Below are positions 61,346 through 62,660 of a DNA stretch of 62,660 nt, piece by piece (the stretch's first letter is position 1; every line of letters begins with the position of its first letter). The DNA is taken from positions 1-62,660 of the forward strand of contig CAMZLP010000072.1 of NCBI GenBank assembly GCA_947311535.1, given 5' to 3'. Below the pieces are notes generated by a model, which saw nothing but the letters and a program-made list of their open reading frames with translations, did not search any database and had not been told where the DNA came from. Source of the DNA: an uncultured Deinococcota bacterium (GTDB lineage: Bacteria; Deinococcota; Deinococci; Deinococcales; Trueperaceae). The position numbers were made by a program, and so were the translations under genes.

Positions 61346-62660
61346 CTACTGACTTCCAAAGTCTGCATAAGAATTTTGTTTAGGAGAGGTCTGCCATAGT
61401 GCGCTAATTGCCTCTTGGATTTTTGCAAATAATGGTGCAGCAACATAAGTGCTAGAAACATCTTTTTGAGGTTTTTGTAAAGAGACAACTATTGTGAGCT
61501 TGGGGTTTTCAATTGGGAACATACCTGCAAAAGTAAGGCTAAAATCACCTTTAATATAGCGACCTAAAGCATTGTCGTAAATATCGGCTGTACCCGTTTT
61601 ACCGCCAATAGATGAGCCTTGTGGCATAATTTTGGCTAGGCTTGAGTTATCTACTACATACTTCAATAATGCTCGCATTGTTCTGGCAGTTTCTATAGAA
61701 ATAACCTGACGGGCATTTTCTTTTTTCTCAGATTCTATTAGATATGGTGGAATGTAAACCCCATCATTTGCAAAAATACTATATAAAGCGGCTAATTGAA
61801 GAGTTGTAGTAGAAATGCTTTGACCAATGGTTATAGATGCGTGATCTTGTGGGTACCAATTTGGACTACGGATACTTGCTGAACGAGTGTATGCAGAACT
61901 AAGTCCTACGTCTGTACCAAATCCAAAATGTTTTAGCCAATCATAAAGCTCTTTGTCTGTAAAACGGCCACTTAGGTTAATCATGCCTGTATTGCTAGAA
62001 AAACGTAATATATCCCAAACATTCATTGGTGAAGCATGATGAGCAACATCTCTAAAAGTCTTTTCGCCTACAGTTTTTGTCATAGGCGTATTGATATATT
62101 CGTTAAGATTTAATTTACCACTTTCTAAAAGTGACGCAACAACAAATGGCTTCATCACAGAACCAGGCTCAAAGAGATTTAAAAAAGCTTTATTGATAAT
62201 GATGCTTCGGTCATAAACTGATGATTGCCTATTGAGATTGTAGTCAGGATAGCTAGCTGATGCTAAAATTCGGCCTGTACCTGCTTCTAAAACAACGGCA
62301 GTACCATTTTCGGCCTCTTGAGCAATGATAGTCTCTTTTAAAAAAGCTTGGGTAATTGCTTGGATATTTGGGTCTATAGTAATTACTAGATTTTGACCAT
62401 TTTGCAGTGTTTTATCTTTACTATACTCCAAGCCCTCTAGGCCATAACGATCATCATCTTGTTTTTTGCCACTAAAGCCAATAATATGAGCTGCTAAATC
62501 ATCTTGTGGATAGCGTCTATGCTCAGCTAGGCCTTCTGCAAATACTGTGCCGTTACGGCTAATTATTTTACCTCTTGGAACAATGTCACTAAGGCCACTA
62601 GGCCAAGAGGGAAGAGCTTTAGCTGGGTTTACAAAACCGGTTAAAATATATATAAATAAA
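61346..62660 (-). CDS. ftsI: Penicillin-binding protein FtsI/PBP2-type, cut by window edge
   Basis: Monofunctional transpeptidase of septal peptidoglycan. The reading frame continues past the right edge, and an apparent TTG start at 62431 is internal. The visible N-terminal part has a hydrophobic stretch near the edge (LFIYILTG), then VPRGKIISRNGTVFAEG and HRRYPQDDLAAHIIGFSG, then GLEGLEYSKDKTL: the class B dimerisation domain. Transpeptidase motifs: SxxK in FEPGSVMKP, SxN in RFSSNTGM and KTG in GGKTGTAD. Only a few N-terminal residues are missing. First visible gene of the dcw cluster, followed by murF after 15 nt. Confidence 0.94.
   Translation of the reverse strand, partial: LFIYILTGFVNPAKALPSWPSGLSDIVPRGKIISRNGTVFAEGLAEHRRYPQDDLAAHIIGFSGKKQDDDRYGLEGLEYSKDKTLQNGQNLVITIDPNIQAITQAFLKETIIAQEAENGTAVVLEAGTGRILASASYPDYNLNRQSSVYDRSIIINKAFLNLFEPGSVMKPFVVASLLESGKLNLNEYINTPMTKTVGEKTFRDVAHHASPMNVWDILRFSSNTGMINLSGRFTDKELYDWLKHFGFGTDVGLSSAYTRSASIRSPNWYPQDHASITIGQSISTTTLQLAALYSIFANDGVYIPPYLIESEKKENARQVISIETARTMRALLKYVVDNSSLAKIMPQGSSIGGKTGTADIYDNALGRYIKGDFSLTFAGMFPIENPKLTIVVSLQKPQKDVSSTYVAAPLFAKIQEAISALWQTSPKQNSYADFGSQ

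Noticed and set aside
62431-62434. TTG at 62431 as the start of the penicillin-binding protein
   Set aside because: The frame continues upstream through clear class B dimerisation-domain sequence to the window edge, so the gene is cut, not short.
1-62660. CRISPR arrays, rRNA genes or prophage
   Set aside because: No regularly spaced direct repeats, no rRNA segments and no phage structural genes were seen.

Overview
This is an AT-rich bacterial chromosome segment (roughly 35-38% G+C by eye), densely coding, with two tRNA genes and one insertion sequence at its left edge. The lineage is not proven. The combination best fits a low-GC member of the Deinococcota or a close relative: an MglB/MglA pair, a stand-alone short methylenetetrahydrofolate reductase next to metH, 2-phosphoglycerate kinase with ATP-cone repeats, AroH-type chorismate mutase, a response regulator with a BTAD domain, and several genes whose -10 box lies about 7 nt before the start codon (leaderless style).

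Layout. 1-950: IS4-type transposase, cut by the window edge. 947-9080: ribokinase, a PII-like protein with a CPA2 antiporter, a NERD/zinc-ribbon protein, tRNA-Trp, an A-type Fe-S carrier, a lipid-anchored beta-barrel protein, a ferritin-like lipoprotein, mglB-mglA and crcB. 9229-15025: envelope cluster of a DUF1175 protein, a thioester alpha-2-macroglobulin and a small gluzincin peptidase. 15036-16120: DsbA/DsbB pair. 16254-26905: eleven same-strand genes forming a pentose-type catabolic operon (class II aldolase, RbsB-RbsA-RbsC transporter, FucU mutarotase, RpiR regulator, MtnA, MtnK, Rpe-like epimerase, LsrF-like thiolase, zinc alcohol dehydrogenase). Directly upstream on the same strand are metH and metF (27004-31559). 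31931-39420: mixed housekeeping genes (membrane protein, Nudix, DusA, acyl-CoA dehydrogenase, AroH, GDPD, Cse60-like, response regulator, Asn-rich anchored protein). 39626-44004: tRNA-Leu and a glpD-glpK-solute-binding group. 44155-48441: 2-phosphoglycerate kinase, an ABC-2 exporter pair and a SPOR protein. 48484-50483: trxB and ribF. 50626-62660: a dcw cluster (ftsZ, ftsA, ftsQ, murC-murB fusion, murG, ftsW, murD, mraY, murF, ftsI) running off the right edge.

Two observations stand out. First, the octamer GCTCGAGC (core CTCGAG) occurs about 40 times (56 for the hexamer) against well under one expected (about 7 for the hexamer). It appears in all three reading frames and often sits inside longer perfect palindromes. 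This looks like a highly iterated palindrome comparable in behaviour to cyanobacterial HIP1. Second, the sugar operon joins methylthioribose kinase and isomerase (MtnK, MtnA) to an LsrF-type thiolase and a zinc dehydrogenase. Oxidation of 5-deoxyribulose-1-phosphate at C4 gives exactly the known LsrF substrate. I therefore infer an undescribed thiolytic route for 5-deoxyribose or 5-methylthioribose, giving dihydroxyacetone phosphate plus acetyl-CoA (or methylthioacetyl-CoA). An ACTGTAGTAA element within two inverted repeats, before rbsB and before rpiR, is a candidate operator for the RpiR protein.
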